Shown in pieces: positions 43,505 through 52,861 of a stretch of DNA of 64,000 nt. The notes under the pieces were generated by a model. The model was not told where the DNA came from and ran no database searches. It was given only the letters and a program-made list of their open reading frames with translations. A program made the translations under genes and the position numbers. Position 1 is the first letter of the stretch. Each line of letters opens with the position of its first letter. The DNA comes from Candidatus Obscuribacterales bacterium (lineage in GTDB: Bacteria > Cyanobacteriota > Vampirovibrionia > Obscuribacterales > Obscuribacteraceae), in the NCBI GenBank assembly GCA_020050835.1, contig JAGVKB010000073.1, positions 19,955 through 83,954 on the forward strand. Direction: 5' to 3'.

Positions 43505-43616
43505 GCGGACACCCTCCTTGAGTAGCAAGAATTGGATAATATCATTCGGCCGCGTCGACAAACTTTGTAAGTCAAACTTTCCGCCTTTTGAATGACCTCA
43601 GGATAATATAGACCGT

Positions 43617-44843
43617 ATGAACCGCTACAGTAAGCTCAGCTCGGTATTTCTCGCGGCACTGTTGCTTGGACTGTTTAACTTGGCCGGTCCGGCCGCATCG
43701 TCTGCCCAAAATGAATCCGAGTTCGACGAAGCAAGCAAGCAGGTAGACAAGATAGCCGCCATATCATATGTCACCTGGTGGGCGCATGACGCGAGCGCCG
43801 GCTATCATCCGACGCTGCTTTTAAAGATTGAGAACTACAGCAATAAAGATCTGACCGGCACGCTGCTCAGGTTCCAAGCGCGATTCATCGATCTGACCGA
43901 CGGTATTACCTCGACAGCCAAGCGAGACGTCAGACAGTCCTTCGTCCCTCATCAACAGATATACGTGCTGCTGAAAGGTCCCCAAGCGTTTGACCTGCCA
44001 ATCGACGAGTACAACTGGCCGATGATTGAATGCAAAGTGATGTGCCGCGTCGGCGAAGTCGGCGACGAAGGTACCCAGACTTTGATCGTCACGAAGTTGG
44101 AGTCGATCACAATGAATGAAGACGAGGCGATGCAAAAAATGAGCAGGCTTGCCGATTTCAGCAGAACACGACCGCCACGCGCAGCCGCTGCGAGAAACAC
44201 AAGAACCACCGGCAGCTCCAATCATCCAGCCAAGCCGGAAAAACCGATGAGAGCCATGGCCGGCAGACTGTCCGGGATAAGCGAGCCGCCGAAAGGCAAG
44301 CCAAAAACAGCTCCAAAGAGCTTGCTTTCCTTGCTCACCAGTCGCGACAGACCAGGATTGGGAGAAGACTTCTATAATTTTGAAAGGAGTTATGGAATGC
44401 CTTCGGCAACCGATACCAGCGATCAAGATTGGACCTGGGCGACCTTTCTGCAATCACAGCCAACGTTTACCGTGATCGCCGGCTCCAAGGGAAGTACCGG
44501 CAAAGTAGATGTCATTGTTTTGAAAGTGCCCGACGAAGAGATTGGCAAGGAAGCAAATTTACCGGTGGTCTCCAGCGCCCTTTCCGGAATATTCAAGAGT
44601 CAAAAGCCCGGACAGACGTCTCACTCGGTACGTTATCTACCTTCTGGACGCCTGCATCTGTTGACATGCAAAGCGCCGGGATATGAGTCCTGTTTCTTTG
44701 CAGCGTCGCCCAAGCCACAAGATGGCAATTCAGCCTTCTTGGTCTTATCGCGAGTGCCCGGCAATCTGGTCGACTTCCTTTGCGAACACGGCAAACGGGT
44801 GGCAGTGCTCGAGCAGGCTGCTGCGGTTTTGACCGGCAAGTAG
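43617..44843 (+). CDS. Exported protein of unknown function (408 aa)
   Basis: An N-terminal signal peptide (cleavage near ASSAQN) is followed by a ~130-residue domain of beta character, with YHPTLLLKIENYSNKDLTG and FVPHQQIYVLLKGPQAFDLP. That resembles the 'interactions of partially extended side chains' type seen in FxLYD-like exported domains, though the match is not firm. A basic, Pro/Ala-rich linker (about 180-240) follows, then a C-terminal domain with no recognisable motif. Likely envelope-located. Not obviously operonic with proline dehydrogenase, which starts 130 bases later. Confidence 0.65.
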   Translation: MNRYSKLSSVFLAALLLGLFNLAGPAASSAQNESEFDEASKQVDKIAAISYVTWWAHDASAGYHPTLLLKIENYSNKDLTGTLLRFQARFIDLTDGITSTAKRDVRQSFVPHQQIYVLLKGPQAFDLPIDEYNWPMIECKVMCRVGEVGDEGTQTLIVTKLESITMNEDEAMQKMSRLADFSRTRPPRAAAARNTRTTGSSNHPAKPEKPMRAMAGRLSGISEPPKGKPKTAPKSLLSLLTSRDRPGLGEDFYNFERSYGMPSATDTSDQDWTWATFLQSQPTFTVIAGSKGSTGKVDVIVLKVPDEEIGKEANLPVVSSALSGIFKSQKPGQTSHSVRYLPSGRLHLLTCKAPGYESCFFAASPKPQDGNSAFLVLSRVPGNLVDFLCEHGKRVAVLEQAAAVLTGK

Positions 44844-44973
44844 CATCCCAAGCGCGTATTTCCCACACTATAAGCACGCTTGAAGCTTAATTCAGCAAGC
44901 GAAGTTGGGTTTGGCCACCGGCAAAGGTCTATAATGCCTTTGCAAAATCGGGATCAATGTCGGGAAAGATTCA

Positions 44974-46050
44974 ATGCCAGTAGAATTACCTGTAAGACAC
45001 GAACCAGACAGATTGGACATGGCTCCCACCGCTGGATCTACCGGACCCTCTATCGTCGATACCATTCCGCTGCGATTGGTGCTCCTGCTCGCCGCGCCAT
45101 ATTTGGCCGGAAAGACTCAACAAGATGCGATTAAGGCAGCTCATCGCTTGTACAAGCAAGACCGGTTTTCATCCACAATCGACATCCTGGGAGAGGATTC
45201 CGATACTGATGAAGAATGCGATCGGTCAGTCAAGCTCTACACGGACTTGATCGAGGCTGTCGGACAGGAGCGGTTGCCCTGCTCCAATCTGCTCGAGCAG
45301 ATCACGGTCTCGATGAAGCCATCGATGTTCAGCACCAAAAGCCCGGTCGGAGCCAAAAGCAGCAAGCTGGACGAGGCTTACGCGCGCATCAAGAAAGTAG
45401 TCGATTGCGCGCACAAAAGCAATCTGAGAGTGACACTCGAAGCCGAGGACCATCGCTGGACTGACTTTCACATCGACAGTTACATCTCGCTCGTAAACGA
45501 AGGGTACACCAATCTCGGCACTGTCCTGCAATCACGCTTGTTTCGCACCAGAAATGACATAAAACGTTTCGACCAACGGATGCGCGTGCGCATGGTAATC
45601 GGCATCTACAACGAGATAGCCGATATCGCCCACACAGAAAAGTCGGTCATGAAAGAGTTGCTGGTCGAGTACGCCGGCGAACTCGCGAAACGCGGAACCT
45701 ACATCGAGTTAGCCACTCATGATTCCACCTGCCTCGACAACTTCCTTTTGCAGGTGGCGACAACGCAGAGATTGCCGGTTTCCCAGTTCGAAACACAGTT
45801 CTTGATGGGTGTCCCGAGAAGGAAGCTCGAAACATCACTGAGAGACGGTACATATTTCCAGAACTTCGAGCGCCAGGCTAGCGGCGGAGAGCTCGCTTAC
45901 TTAGAAGAGCTGCAAAAGACCGGGATAGTGGTCCGTCTCTATCTGCCTTTTGGCAGGGACAGCGTAGCCGGACCATACTGCAAGCGGAGACTAAAAGCCA
46001 ACCCGAATATGATCGGCTACGGTATCAAGAATCTTTTGCACATACAGTAA
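44974..46050 (+). CDS. Proline dehydrogenase (PutB type)
   Basis: A monofunctional FAD enzyme oxidising L-proline to pyrroline-5-carboxylate and feeding electrons to quinone. The 358-residue protein shows the PRODH barrel motifs: TIDILGEDS, ITVSMKPSMF, VTLEAEDHRWTDFH, GTVLQSRLFRT, RVRMVIGIYNE, YIELATHDST, FETQFLMGVPR. The C-terminal flavin/substrate loop is RLYLPFG, then CKRRLKANPN. The N-terminal ~25 residues are extra and polar. A partner pyrroline-5-carboxylate dehydrogenase is not in this window. dacB starts 7 bases after its stop, so the two are probably cotranscribed, which is an odd pairing. Confidence 0.88.
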   Translation: MPVELPVRHEPDRLDMAPTAGSTGPSIVDTIPLRLVLLLAAPYLAGKTQQDAIKAAHRLYKQDRFSSTIDILGEDSDTDEECDRSVKLYTDLIEAVGQERLPCSNLLEQITVSMKPSMFSTKSPVGAKSSKLDEAYARIKKVVDCAHKSNLRVTLEAEDHRWTDFHIDSYISLVNEGYTNLGTVLQSRLFRTRNDIKRFDQRMRVRMVIGIYNEIADIAHTEKSVMKELLVEYAGELAKRGTYIELATHDSTCLDNFLLQVATTQRLPVSQFETQFLMGVPRRKLETSLRDGTYFQNFERQASGGELAYLEELQKTGIVVRLYLPFGRDSVAGPYCKRRLKANPNMIGYGIKNLLHIQ

Positions 46051-46057
46051 TAATCAA

Positions 46058-47629
46058 ATGACCGGGGCTGGCAAATCACTTTATCCTTTGGTGGCGTCTC
46101 TGCTTTTGCTTCTAGCTCCGCCGTTCTTGTCGTTTGAGCGGGTAGCCAGCGCGGCCGCGGCCGGCAAGACGCCCACCCAAATCGAAGATAATGCAAAGCA
46201 GGCGGCTGAATCAGCGGCTCATCCGGTCGCCCAGATAGCCGCCAGCTGGTTGAAGATTCCCAGCCTCCAGCAGTCACAGGTCGGCCTCGAGATAATGGAT
46301 CTGCCGACCGGCCAGGTTCTCTTCAGCTCTAACGGCAGCAAACGATTTACGCCGGCTTCGACCGCCAAAGTTTTTACGACCGCTTGTAGCCTCGATGCGC
46401 TCGGTCCGGACTTTCGCTATCGCACACAGATTCAGGGCGTGGGTACAATTAAGAAGGACAAACTGGCCGGTGATTTGACGATCGTCGCCGCGCAAGACCC
46501 GACCTTCGACTCGAAAGACCTCTACCAGCTTTTAGGCAATCTCAGCGAAAGGAAGATTAAGTACATCGAAGGTCGAGTCGCACTGTCAGCGGTACCAGGC
46601 GGAAGCAACCAATTCAACACCGGCTGGCTGGCGGAGGATTGGGGACAAACCTGGATGCCGGTTTCCTCCAACCTCGTACTCGATCGCAATGTAGCGCCAG
46701 GCAAAGATCCCGGTCGCGGCATGCCCTCGACGGACTTGTCAGCCCAACCATCTCCGCCTGCGCTCTTCCACTCCTTGCTGCGCTCGGATCTGGCTGCCGG
46801 CTGGGTCGTATTCGAACCGGCCAGCAAATCGGTCAAAGTTTATCATTCGGCCAACGCGACCGGCAGCACCGCCGGCGATGTGATCGTCGCCAACCCGGAC
46901 AGCTACAATTTGGCAGTTGCGACCGCCATCTTGCACAATCTGGGCATACGTGTCAACGCCCATCCGATTTCAGTGCGCGCCGGAGAAGAGCCCCAGATAC
47001 TAGGGGAGCATCTCTCCAAACCGATAACCGAGATTATAAGAGAATGCCTGAAGGAGAGCGACAATCTCTACGCTCAGCAGCTTTTGAGGACGCTTGGATG
47101 CAAGTACAGGAGTCCAAAAGCCAGCGAATTTAGCACGCTGGAAGACAACGGGCTGACACACATCAAGAACTGGCTGTCCGAGTTAGGTGTCCATCAAGGT
47201 GAGGTAGTGCTGGTTGACGGCTGCGGGCTCTCTCGGAAGAATCTGGTTTCACCGCATGCACTGAATATGGTGCTCAAGCATATGGCCGGCAAGGACTTGA
47301 ACGGACCCTATCTAGCGCTACTACGGCAGGAAGGCTCCGGTCGCGGCTCTTTCCGATTCAAGACCGGTGCAATGGACAGCGTAAGAGCGGTTTCCGGAGT
47401 AATTCGCAGCGCCGGCGGCAACACGCTGGCAGTAACAGTGATGGTAAACGGTCATCTTCCGCAGGTGGGCGCAGTGCGCTCTTCGATTTACAGTTTGACC
47501 AGCCAGCTCGAAGCGATGCCGGCCTTGCCGGCAGCGGGCGCGCCTTCGGTCGCACCGGAGCCGAAGCGAGCAGTGGCAGCACCGCATCCAATCAGCAGAG
47601 CTCGACACTCCAGACCACGACGCCGGTAA
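46058..47629 (+). CDS. dacB: D-alanyl-D-alanine carboxypeptidase/endopeptidase (PBP4 type)
   Basis: An S13-family peptidoglycan hydrolase trimming or opening D-Ala-containing crosslinks in the periplasm. The 523-residue protein has a signal peptide ending near residue 35 and the three active-site motifs in order. These are S101-x-x-K104 (TPASTAKVF), SDN (ESDNLYAQQL) and KTG (FRFKTGAMDSV). Large inserts between motifs 1 and 2 are typical of DacB. A basic Arg-rich C-terminal tail (ARHSRPRRR) is not usual. It is closely spaced behind proline dehydrogenase. Confidence 0.93.
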   Translation: MTGAGKSLYPLVASLLLLLAPPFLSFERVASAAAAGKTPTQIEDNAKQAAESAAHPVAQIAASWLKIPSLQQSQVGLEIMDLPTGQVLFSSNGSKRFTPASTAKVFTTACSLDALGPDFRYRTQIQGVGTIKKDKLAGDLTIVAAQDPTFDSKDLYQLLGNLSERKIKYIEGRVALSAVPGGSNQFNTGWLAEDWGQTWMPVSSNLVLDRNVAPGKDPGRGMPSTDLSAQPSPPALFHSLLRSDLAAGWVVFEPASKSVKVYHSANATGSTAGDVIVANPDSYNLAVATAILHNLGIRVNAHPISVRAGEEPQILGEHLSKPITEIIRECLKESDNLYAQQLLRTLGCKYRSPKASEFSTLEDNGLTHIKNWLSELGVHQGEVVLVDGCGLSRKNLVSPHALNMVLKHMAGKDLNGPYLALLRQEGSGRGSFRFKTGAMDSVRAVSGVIRSAGGNTLAVTVMVNGHLPQVGAVRSSIYSLTSQLEAMPALPAAGAPSVAPEPKRAVAAPHPISRARHSRPRRR

Positions 47630-47700
47630 TCGCCGCAGCAAGAACAAAGCTGCCAACTAATTGGCTGAAACTCCTGTGGCTGAAATTCAGGCGTAAAGGA

Positions 47701-47740
47701 AAGATCACCCTCATGAACCAGCCGGGTGATCTCTTCTTTG
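47701..47740. terminator. Bidirectional terminator between dacB and the LRV gene
   Basis: A 9-bp stem, AGATCACCC (47702-47710) and GGGTGATCT (47724-47732), is flanked by CTTCTTT on the plus side and, read on the minus strand, TTTCCTTT on the other side. It lies between two convergent genes and could serve both. Confidence 0.65.
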
Positions 47741-47773
47741 CGCCGCAGCGGCGCATCACAGGGATAGCCTGTT

Positions 47774-49369
47774 TTAACTTTTGGACTGGAGCACTCGAGT
47801 AGCTGCCCGTTTGACCCAGGCATCATGATCGGTGGCCAGCAGCCTGAGCGTATCTGGCAACGAATATCTAGTCTTGGCGACCAGGAGCCTGATGTAAGGA
47901 TCGCTATCGCGAGACAGCACCCTCAAGGCAGCAAACGGCGCGTAGGGATTTCTGACGACAGCCGCGCGCACCTCATCGCTGCTGTCCCCACAGAGGTGGT
48001 GCAGCGTCTGGGCATCGGTCGATTGATTGGCGGCGACCCGCCGGCGAACATCATCACTTGCGTCGAAAGACAAGATTTGCAGCGCATCCATCGGCGTATG
48101 TGTGTTCGAGGCAACCAGACAGCGCACCAGATGATCGGCGTCGTCAGCCAGCTGCCTGAGAATGTCCGGACTGGTCGGATTGCTGGTGGCAACCGATCGC
48201 CTGATGTAGATATTGCAGTCGAGACTGAGCAGCTCCATCGCTTTGCCGGACGCATTTGGATTGTCAGCCACCGCCTGGCGGACCGACAGATGAGGATCGG
48301 CCGTCAGCAGCTCGAGAATCTCCGGCGGTGCATTCTCGTTGCGCGCCAACCAGAGCCGGACAAGCACATCGGGATCGGAAGTCAAAATCCGCAACGCCTC
48401 GAACGACGCGTCTTCGCTCCGAGCGACGGCGCGCCGGATAATCACGTCGCCATCTCTAGCCAGAGCGGTGAGGATTTCAGGCGAACGTCGTTCGTTGGTT
48501 GTCACCAGATAACGAACGAAAAGATCGTTGTCCTTAGCCAGATGCTCGAGCGCTCCGGTGCCGGCGCATTCGTTGCGCGCCAGCTTGCGGCGGACGTACA
48601 AATTGGCTTCGCCTAGCAATTCCTTGAGTACGCGCTCCGGAGCGGATTTATTGCCGGCAGCCAATTGACGAACAGAAAGCTCAGCATCTTTGACAAGCTT
48701 TCGCAGAGCCACTTCCGGCGACTTTTCGTTGACTGCCACGCCGCGCCTGACCAACACCTTATCATCTGCTGCTAACTTAGAAAGGACATCCGGCGGACAA
48801 TTGCGGTGGAGAGCGACTTCGTGCCTGATGAAGACTTCCGAGTCGGCAGAGAGATCGCGCAGAGCACCTTCGGGTGTCGACGGATTCTCGGAGACCTTCA
48901 AGCGAACAGCCGGATCGCGATCATGAGCCAAAGTTCGCAAGGTCGCAGACGACGCCGAATGATTGCTGGCCACCGCGCGCCGTACAAGCGTCGTAGAATC
49001 GAACGCAAGATTAGCAAGCACAGCCGGCTGAGTGCTCGGATTCGCCCCGACGAAATATCTGACAAGCGCAACGGCATCGGTGGCAAGATGAGCCAAACAA
49101 TCAACCGGTGTTTGCGGATTCATGGCCACGAATTGACGAACGCTGCTGTTTTTGGATATAGCAAGATACCAGAGCCCGCCCGAGATTGAGGGCAAGGAAT
49201 GACTTTCCTCTTCAGCGACAGCAACGCTCTGGCTTGGTGGTCCCAGAGAATGATGCGCATAACATCGCCACAGCCAGAACTTTTCAGTATCCATCAGGCT
49301 GCTACTGGGCTGTCTGGATTTGAAGTCGAAGATGGACGTCGCTTCAGGTTTTGTCGATGGGCCAGCCAT
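47774..49369 (-). CDS. LRV (leucine-rich repeat variant) solenoid protein
   Basis: About 531 residues from the ATG at 49369 (GGAG about 7 bases upstream; a frame from 49408 is possible). From about residue 70 to the end I count 18 copies of a 24-residue unit of the form V/I-R-x-x-V-A-x-N-x-x-x-P-x-x-x-L-x-x-L-A-x-D-x-x. Examples: VRRAVASN, IRRAVARS, VRLWLARN, VRAAVVRN. This is the LRV repeat, a helical solenoid; known examples sometimes have an N-terminal Fe-S cluster domain. The N-terminal part here has one Cys and no cluster motif. The likely role is protein binding. No signal peptide. Confidence 0.88.
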   Translation of the reverse strand: MAGPSTKPEATSIFDFKSRQPSSSLMDTEKFWLWRCYAHHSLGPPSQSVAVAEEESHSLPSISGGLWYLAISKNSSVRQFVAMNPQTPVDCLAHLATDAVALVRYFVGANPSTQPAVLANLAFDSTTLVRRAVASNHSASSATLRTLAHDRDPAVRLKVSENPSTPEGALRDLSADSEVFIRHEVALHRNCPPDVLSKLAADDKVLVRRGVAVNEKSPEVALRKLVKDAELSVRQLAAGNKSAPERVLKELLGEANLYVRRKLARNECAGTGALEHLAKDNDLFVRYLVTTNERRSPEILTALARDGDVIIRRAVARSEDASFEALRILTSDPDVLVRLWLARNENAPPEILELLTADPHLSVRQAVADNPNASGKAMELLSLDCNIYIRRSVATSNPTSPDILRQLADDADHLVRCLVASNTHTPMDALQILSFDASDDVRRRVAANQSTDAQTLHHLCGDSSDEVRAAVVRNPYAPFAALRVLSRDSDPYIRLLVAKTRYSLPDTLRLLATDHDAWVKRAATRVLQSKS

Positions 49370-49485
49370 AACAGCTCTCCGCCAAAGGCTTTTGAATGTC
49401 AAGAGCATTGTGAATGAGCGCTACAACTTAGTCCAGAAAGAAAATGCTCATCTAGACGTCTTTGAGATAAGAACAAGCTAAGCTG

Positions 49486-50394
49486 TTAACGAGCGAGCGC
49501 CCAGGACTGCTCTTCAGCATGATAGCTACTTCTAACCAGCGGTCCGGAAAAGACATTAGCAAATCCCATCTGCATGCCCTGCTCGCGATACCAATCGAAC
49601 AGCGCCGGTTCGACCCAACGGCAAACCGGCAGATGGTGCTCGGTCGGTTGCATGTATTGACCGATAGTAACCAGATCGCAATGAGATCTCTTCAATGCAG
49701 CAAGCACTTCGATTATCTCCGTATCAGTCTCGCCAAGCCCGACCATCAACCCGGACTTGGTGGTAAGACCGGCGGTATGCGCACGCTCAATCAGCTCGAG
49801 ACTGCGCTCGAATCGCCCTTGCGGGCGAACCACACCGTAAAGGCGCGGCACCGTTTCGACATTGTGGTTGAGCACGTCCGGCTTGGCGGCCAGCACCACA
49901 GCCAGCGCGTCCCACTTGCCGCAGAAGTCTGGGATCAGCACCTCGATTTTTGTGTTTTGACATCGCTGGCGAACCTGCCGCACAGTCTCGGCCCAAACAG
50001 AGGCACCGCCGTCTTCCAGCTCGTCGCGATTAACTGAAGTGATGACCGCATACTTGAGGTTCATCATCGCGACCGACTCGGCGACTCTTCTCGGCTCGTC
50101 GAGATCTAATTCGGTCGGACGCCCGGTCATCACATTGCAAAATCCACAACTGCGCGTACAGATATTGCCGAGGATCATGATGGTGGCAGTAGACCTCGAC
50201 CAGCACTCACCGCGATTGGGACAGGCTGCCGATTCGCAAACAGTATTCAAGTTATTGTCCAGGACAAGCTCTTTCATCCGGCGGTACGGTTCACCGGTCG
50301 GAAGGCTCACTTTGAGCCAGGGAGGCTTAGCCTTGCGTTCCTTATGATTGGATTCTTCCTGCTCGCAGATGTCAGCAGTGCCTTTATGATTCAT
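49486..50394 (-). CDS. lipA: Lipoyl synthase
   Basis: A radical-SAM enzyme that inserts two sulfur atoms into octanoyl groups on lipoyl domains, such as that of PdhC. The 302-residue protein carries both 4Fe-4S sets: CESAACPNRGEC (auxiliary cluster) and CTRSCGFC (SAM cluster). It also has TSVNRDELEDGGA and KSGLMVGLGETD. The C-terminal SSYHAEE supplies the conserved serine region. Divergent from pdhA across a 225-base gap, so the modifying enzyme and its substrate complex are probably regulated together. The octanoyltransferase gene lipB is not in the window. Confidence 0.96.
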   Translation of the reverse strand: MNHKGTADICEQEESNHKERKAKPPWLKVSLPTGEPYRRMKELVLDNNLNTVCESAACPNRGECWSRSTATIMILGNICTRSCGFCNVMTGRPTELDLDEPRRVAESVAMMNLKYAVITSVNRDELEDGGASVWAETVRQVRQRCQNTKIEVLIPDFCGKWDALAVVLAAKPDVLNHNVETVPRLYGVVRPQGRFERSLELIERAHTAGLTTKSGLMVGLGETDTEIIEVLAALKRSHCDLVTIGQYMQPTEHHLPVCRWVEPALFDWYREQGMQMGFANVFSGPLVRSSYHAEEQSWALAR

Positions 50395-50542
50395 TCAACT
50401 TTCGGCTCAAATACAGGCTTTTTTAGCGATCTAGTCAGTGCAATTTATTGGCCCTGATGGTCTGATTGTGACATACTGTGAGATGTTCGACAGACCGTCA
50501 AGCAGCCTGCATTTTAGCAGTTTGTAGCTGTTTTCCCGGCGC

Positions 50543-50573
50543 TTGAAGGATGTCTTCACCTAAGGACTATACC
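50543..50573 (+). promoter_or_regulatory. Possible promoter of the pdh operon
   Basis: TTGAAG (50543-50548) and TATACC (50568-50573) lie 19 bases apart, about 45 bases before the pdhA ATG. Spacing is one to two bases long. No other gene is seen in the gap 50395-50619. Confidence 0.35.
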
Positions 50574-50619
50574 CTCTCAGGATTAGCCTGAAGAAATCTC
50601 GCCAGCGGTAATTTAAGCC

Positions 50620-51795
50620 ATGCCAAGAAAACCAATCAAGCTGCCAGCCAACATCGAATATCTCTCTGTCCTCGACGAGAATGGAAAGGTCGACAGAGAG
50701 CTCGAACCTAAGCTCTCCGCCGACGATCTCAAGAAGATGTACCGCTATATGCTCCTGGCGCGCCGGGCAGATGAGCGCATGCTCAACTTGCAGCGCCAGG
50801 GACGGATCGGCACCTTCCCTCAAAGTACCGGACATGAGGCTATTAGCATCGGATCGGTTTTTGCTCTCCAGAAAAGTGATTGGCATGTACCGGCTTATCG
50901 CGAATTCGCCGGAATGCTTTATCGCGGCTGGCCACTGGAAACCTTATTCCTCTATTGGGGCGGTTTCGAAGAAGGCGCCCGCCCGCCGGAGGAGGTCAAC
51001 GATCTGCCGTATTGCGTGCCGGTTGCCAGCCAACTTCTGCACGCAGCCGGACTGGGAATGGCGATGAACATCAAAGGTGATAAGAAAGTCGTTCTCACCT
51101 ACTTTGGCGACGGCTCATCGTCCGAAGGCGATTTCCATGAAGGATTGAACTTCGCCTCAGTGTTTCAAGCTCCGGTAATTTTCGTCTGCCAAAACAATCA
51201 ATATGCGATTTCAGTGCCGCTTTCAAGACAGATGAAATGCGAAACAGTCGCGCAGCGCGCTGTCGCTTATGGCATTCCGGGCATCAGAGTAGACGGCAAC
51301 GATGTGCTGGCGGTCTATGCTGCCACCGCCGAAGCGGTAGAACGGGCCAGAAACGGCGGCGGTCCTACCTTAATCGAAGGTCTTACCTACAGAACCACGC
51401 CGCACACCACGGCCGATGATCCCAAGCGTTATCGCAACGAAGAAGAGGCGAAGGAGTGGGTGACCAAGGATTCGCTGATCCGATTCACTCAATATCTGGC
51501 CGCCAAAGGGGTAATGGACGAGAAAGCCAAACAAGCGCTGGAAGAGGAGATTGACCACGAGATCAAAGAATCAGTTCGCAGATTCGAGGCGCTCGCTCAA
51601 AACGAAGAGCTCTTGAATCCGCTGTCCATGTTCGACTACATGTACGCTGATACTCCCAAGGTGCTGGAGCGCCAGCGCGACGAGCTGTCCGATCATCTGC
51701 GCAAGAAGAAGGAAGGCCAGACTAAGGCCGGCGAGCACGGCGGGTCCGCCCGCAAGGCGGTCGCGGCGGCAGACAGCCCGAAAAAGAGCAAGTAA
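50620..51795 (+). CDS. pdhA: Pyruvate dehydrogenase E1 alpha subunit
   Basis: With PdhB it forms the thiamine-diphosphate E1 that decarboxylates pyruvate and passes the acetyl group to lipoyl-PdhC. The 391-residue protein has RQGRIGTFPQSTGHEAISIG, the ThDP motif GDGSSSEGDFHEGLNFA, CQNNQYAISVP, and a phosphorylation-loop-like YRTTPHTTADDPKRYR. The residues match the Gram-positive/organellar pyruvate type more than the branched-chain type, though that distinction is not absolute. A Lys/Ala-rich tail of about 35 residues is extra. First gene of the four-gene operon. Confidence 0.93.
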   Translation: MPRKPIKLPANIEYLSVLDENGKVDRELEPKLSADDLKKMYRYMLLARRADERMLNLQRQGRIGTFPQSTGHEAISIGSVFALQKSDWHVPAYREFAGMLYRGWPLETLFLYWGGFEEGARPPEEVNDLPYCVPVASQLLHAAGLGMAMNIKGDKKVVLTYFGDGSSSEGDFHEGLNFASVFQAPVIFVCQNNQYAISVPLSRQMKCETVAQRAVAYGIPGIRVDGNDVLAVYAATAEAVERARNGGGPTLIEGLTYRTTPHTTADDPKRYRNEEEAKEWVTKDSLIRFTQYLAAKGVMDEKAKQALEEEIDHEIKESVRRFEALAQNEELLNPLSMFDYMYADTPKVLERQRDELSDHLRKKKEGQTKAGEHGGSARKAVAAADSPKKSK

Positions 51796-51838
51796 CCGAG
51801 TCGGAAAGACAGTAGAAAGTTGAGGAGAACCGGCTAAC

Positions 51839-52819
51839 ATGGCTGAGATGAATATGGCGAAGGCGATCAACAAAGCGCTCTTCGAGGCGATGGAAAGAGA
51901 CGAGCGAGTAGTCGTTCTGGGTGAAGACGTCGGCAAGGACGAAGGGGTGTTCAGAATCACCGAAGGGCTTCACGCTAAGTTCGGAGACCGCCGGGTGATC
52001 GACACTCCGCTTGCCGAATCAGGCATAGTCGGTACGGCGATCGGCATGGCTATCTACGGATTGCGTCCGGTCGCTGAGATTCAATTCTCCGGATTCGACT
52101 ACTACAACTACCATCAACTCGAATCGCACGCGGCTCGCTTCCGCAACCGCACCCGCGGGCGGATAACGGTGCCGATGGTGATGCGCGCTCCTTACGGTGG
52201 CGGCATCAGAGCGCTCGAGCACCACTCCGAAAGTAGAGAAGCGATTTACGCCCACACTCCCGGATTGAAGGTCGTCATCCCGTCTTCACCGCGCAATGCG
52301 CGGGCCCTCTTGCACAGCGCCATTCAAGATCCCGATCCGGTCATCTACTACGAGCCGAAAGCGGTCTATCGGGCCTTCAAGGAAGAGGTTCCGGATCAGC
52401 TGGAGACGCTGCCGATCGGTCAGGCTCAGGTCGTCAAAAAGGGCAGCGACATTACCCTCATATCGTACGGTGCCAGCCTGCGCCCGACGCTGGAAGCAGC
52501 CGAGCTGCTGGAAGAAGAAGACAACTGTCACGCCGAAGTAATCGATCTTCTCTCGATCGTGCCGATGGACAGCGAAACGATTCTCGAGTCCGTCAGCAAA
52601 ACCGGCAGAGCGGTTGTGGTGCACGAAGGTCCGCGCACCTGCGGAGTCGGCTCGGAGATAATTGCGCGGATCAATGAAGATGCTCTTCTGTATCTGGAAG
52701 CGCCGGTGCGCCGAGTAACCGGATATGACGTACCGATACCGTATTTCTCCAAGGAAAGGTTCTTCCTTCCGGACACCGACAAAATTCTGGAAGCCGCCCG
52801 CGAAACCTTGGCTTTCTAA
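51839..52819 (+). CDS. pdhB: Pyruvate dehydrogenase E1 beta subunit
   Basis: 326 residues, normal length for E1 beta. Family marks: MNMAKAINKALFEAMERDER, VVLGEDVGKDEGVFR, DTPLAESGIVGTAIGMA, RAPYGGGIRALEHHSES, and a C-terminal transketolase domain with VVVHEGPRTCGVGSEI and RVTGYDVPIPY. GAGGAG lies 11 bases before the ATG. It starts 43 bases after pdhA and together with it forms the heterotetrameric E1. Confidence 0.94.
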   Translation: MAEMNMAKAINKALFEAMERDERVVVLGEDVGKDEGVFRITEGLHAKFGDRRVIDTPLAESGIVGTAIGMAIYGLRPVAEIQFSGFDYYNYHQLESHAARFRNRTRGRITVPMVMRAPYGGGIRALEHHSESREAIYAHTPGLKVVIPSSPRNARALLHSAIQDPDPVIYYEPKAVYRAFKEEVPDQLETLPIGQAQVVKKGSDITLISYGASLRPTLEAAELLEEEDNCHAEVIDLLSIVPMDSETILESVSKTGRAVVVHEGPRTCGVGSEIIARINEDALLYLEAPVRRVTGYDVPIPYFSKERFFLPDTDKILEAARETLAF

Positions 52820-52861
52820 AAAACACCAGCCGCCTTACAGAAGTGAACAAGGGGAGTTTCC

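Noticed and set aside
47825..48616. 263-codon plus-strand frame opposite the LRV gene
   Set aside because: The repeats of the real LRV protein create a periodic open frame on the other strand; no motif of its own.
47774..49369. CRISPR-like or DNA tandem repeat
   Set aside because: The periodicity exists at protein level (24-residue LRV units); the DNA copies differ too much to be direct DNA repeats.
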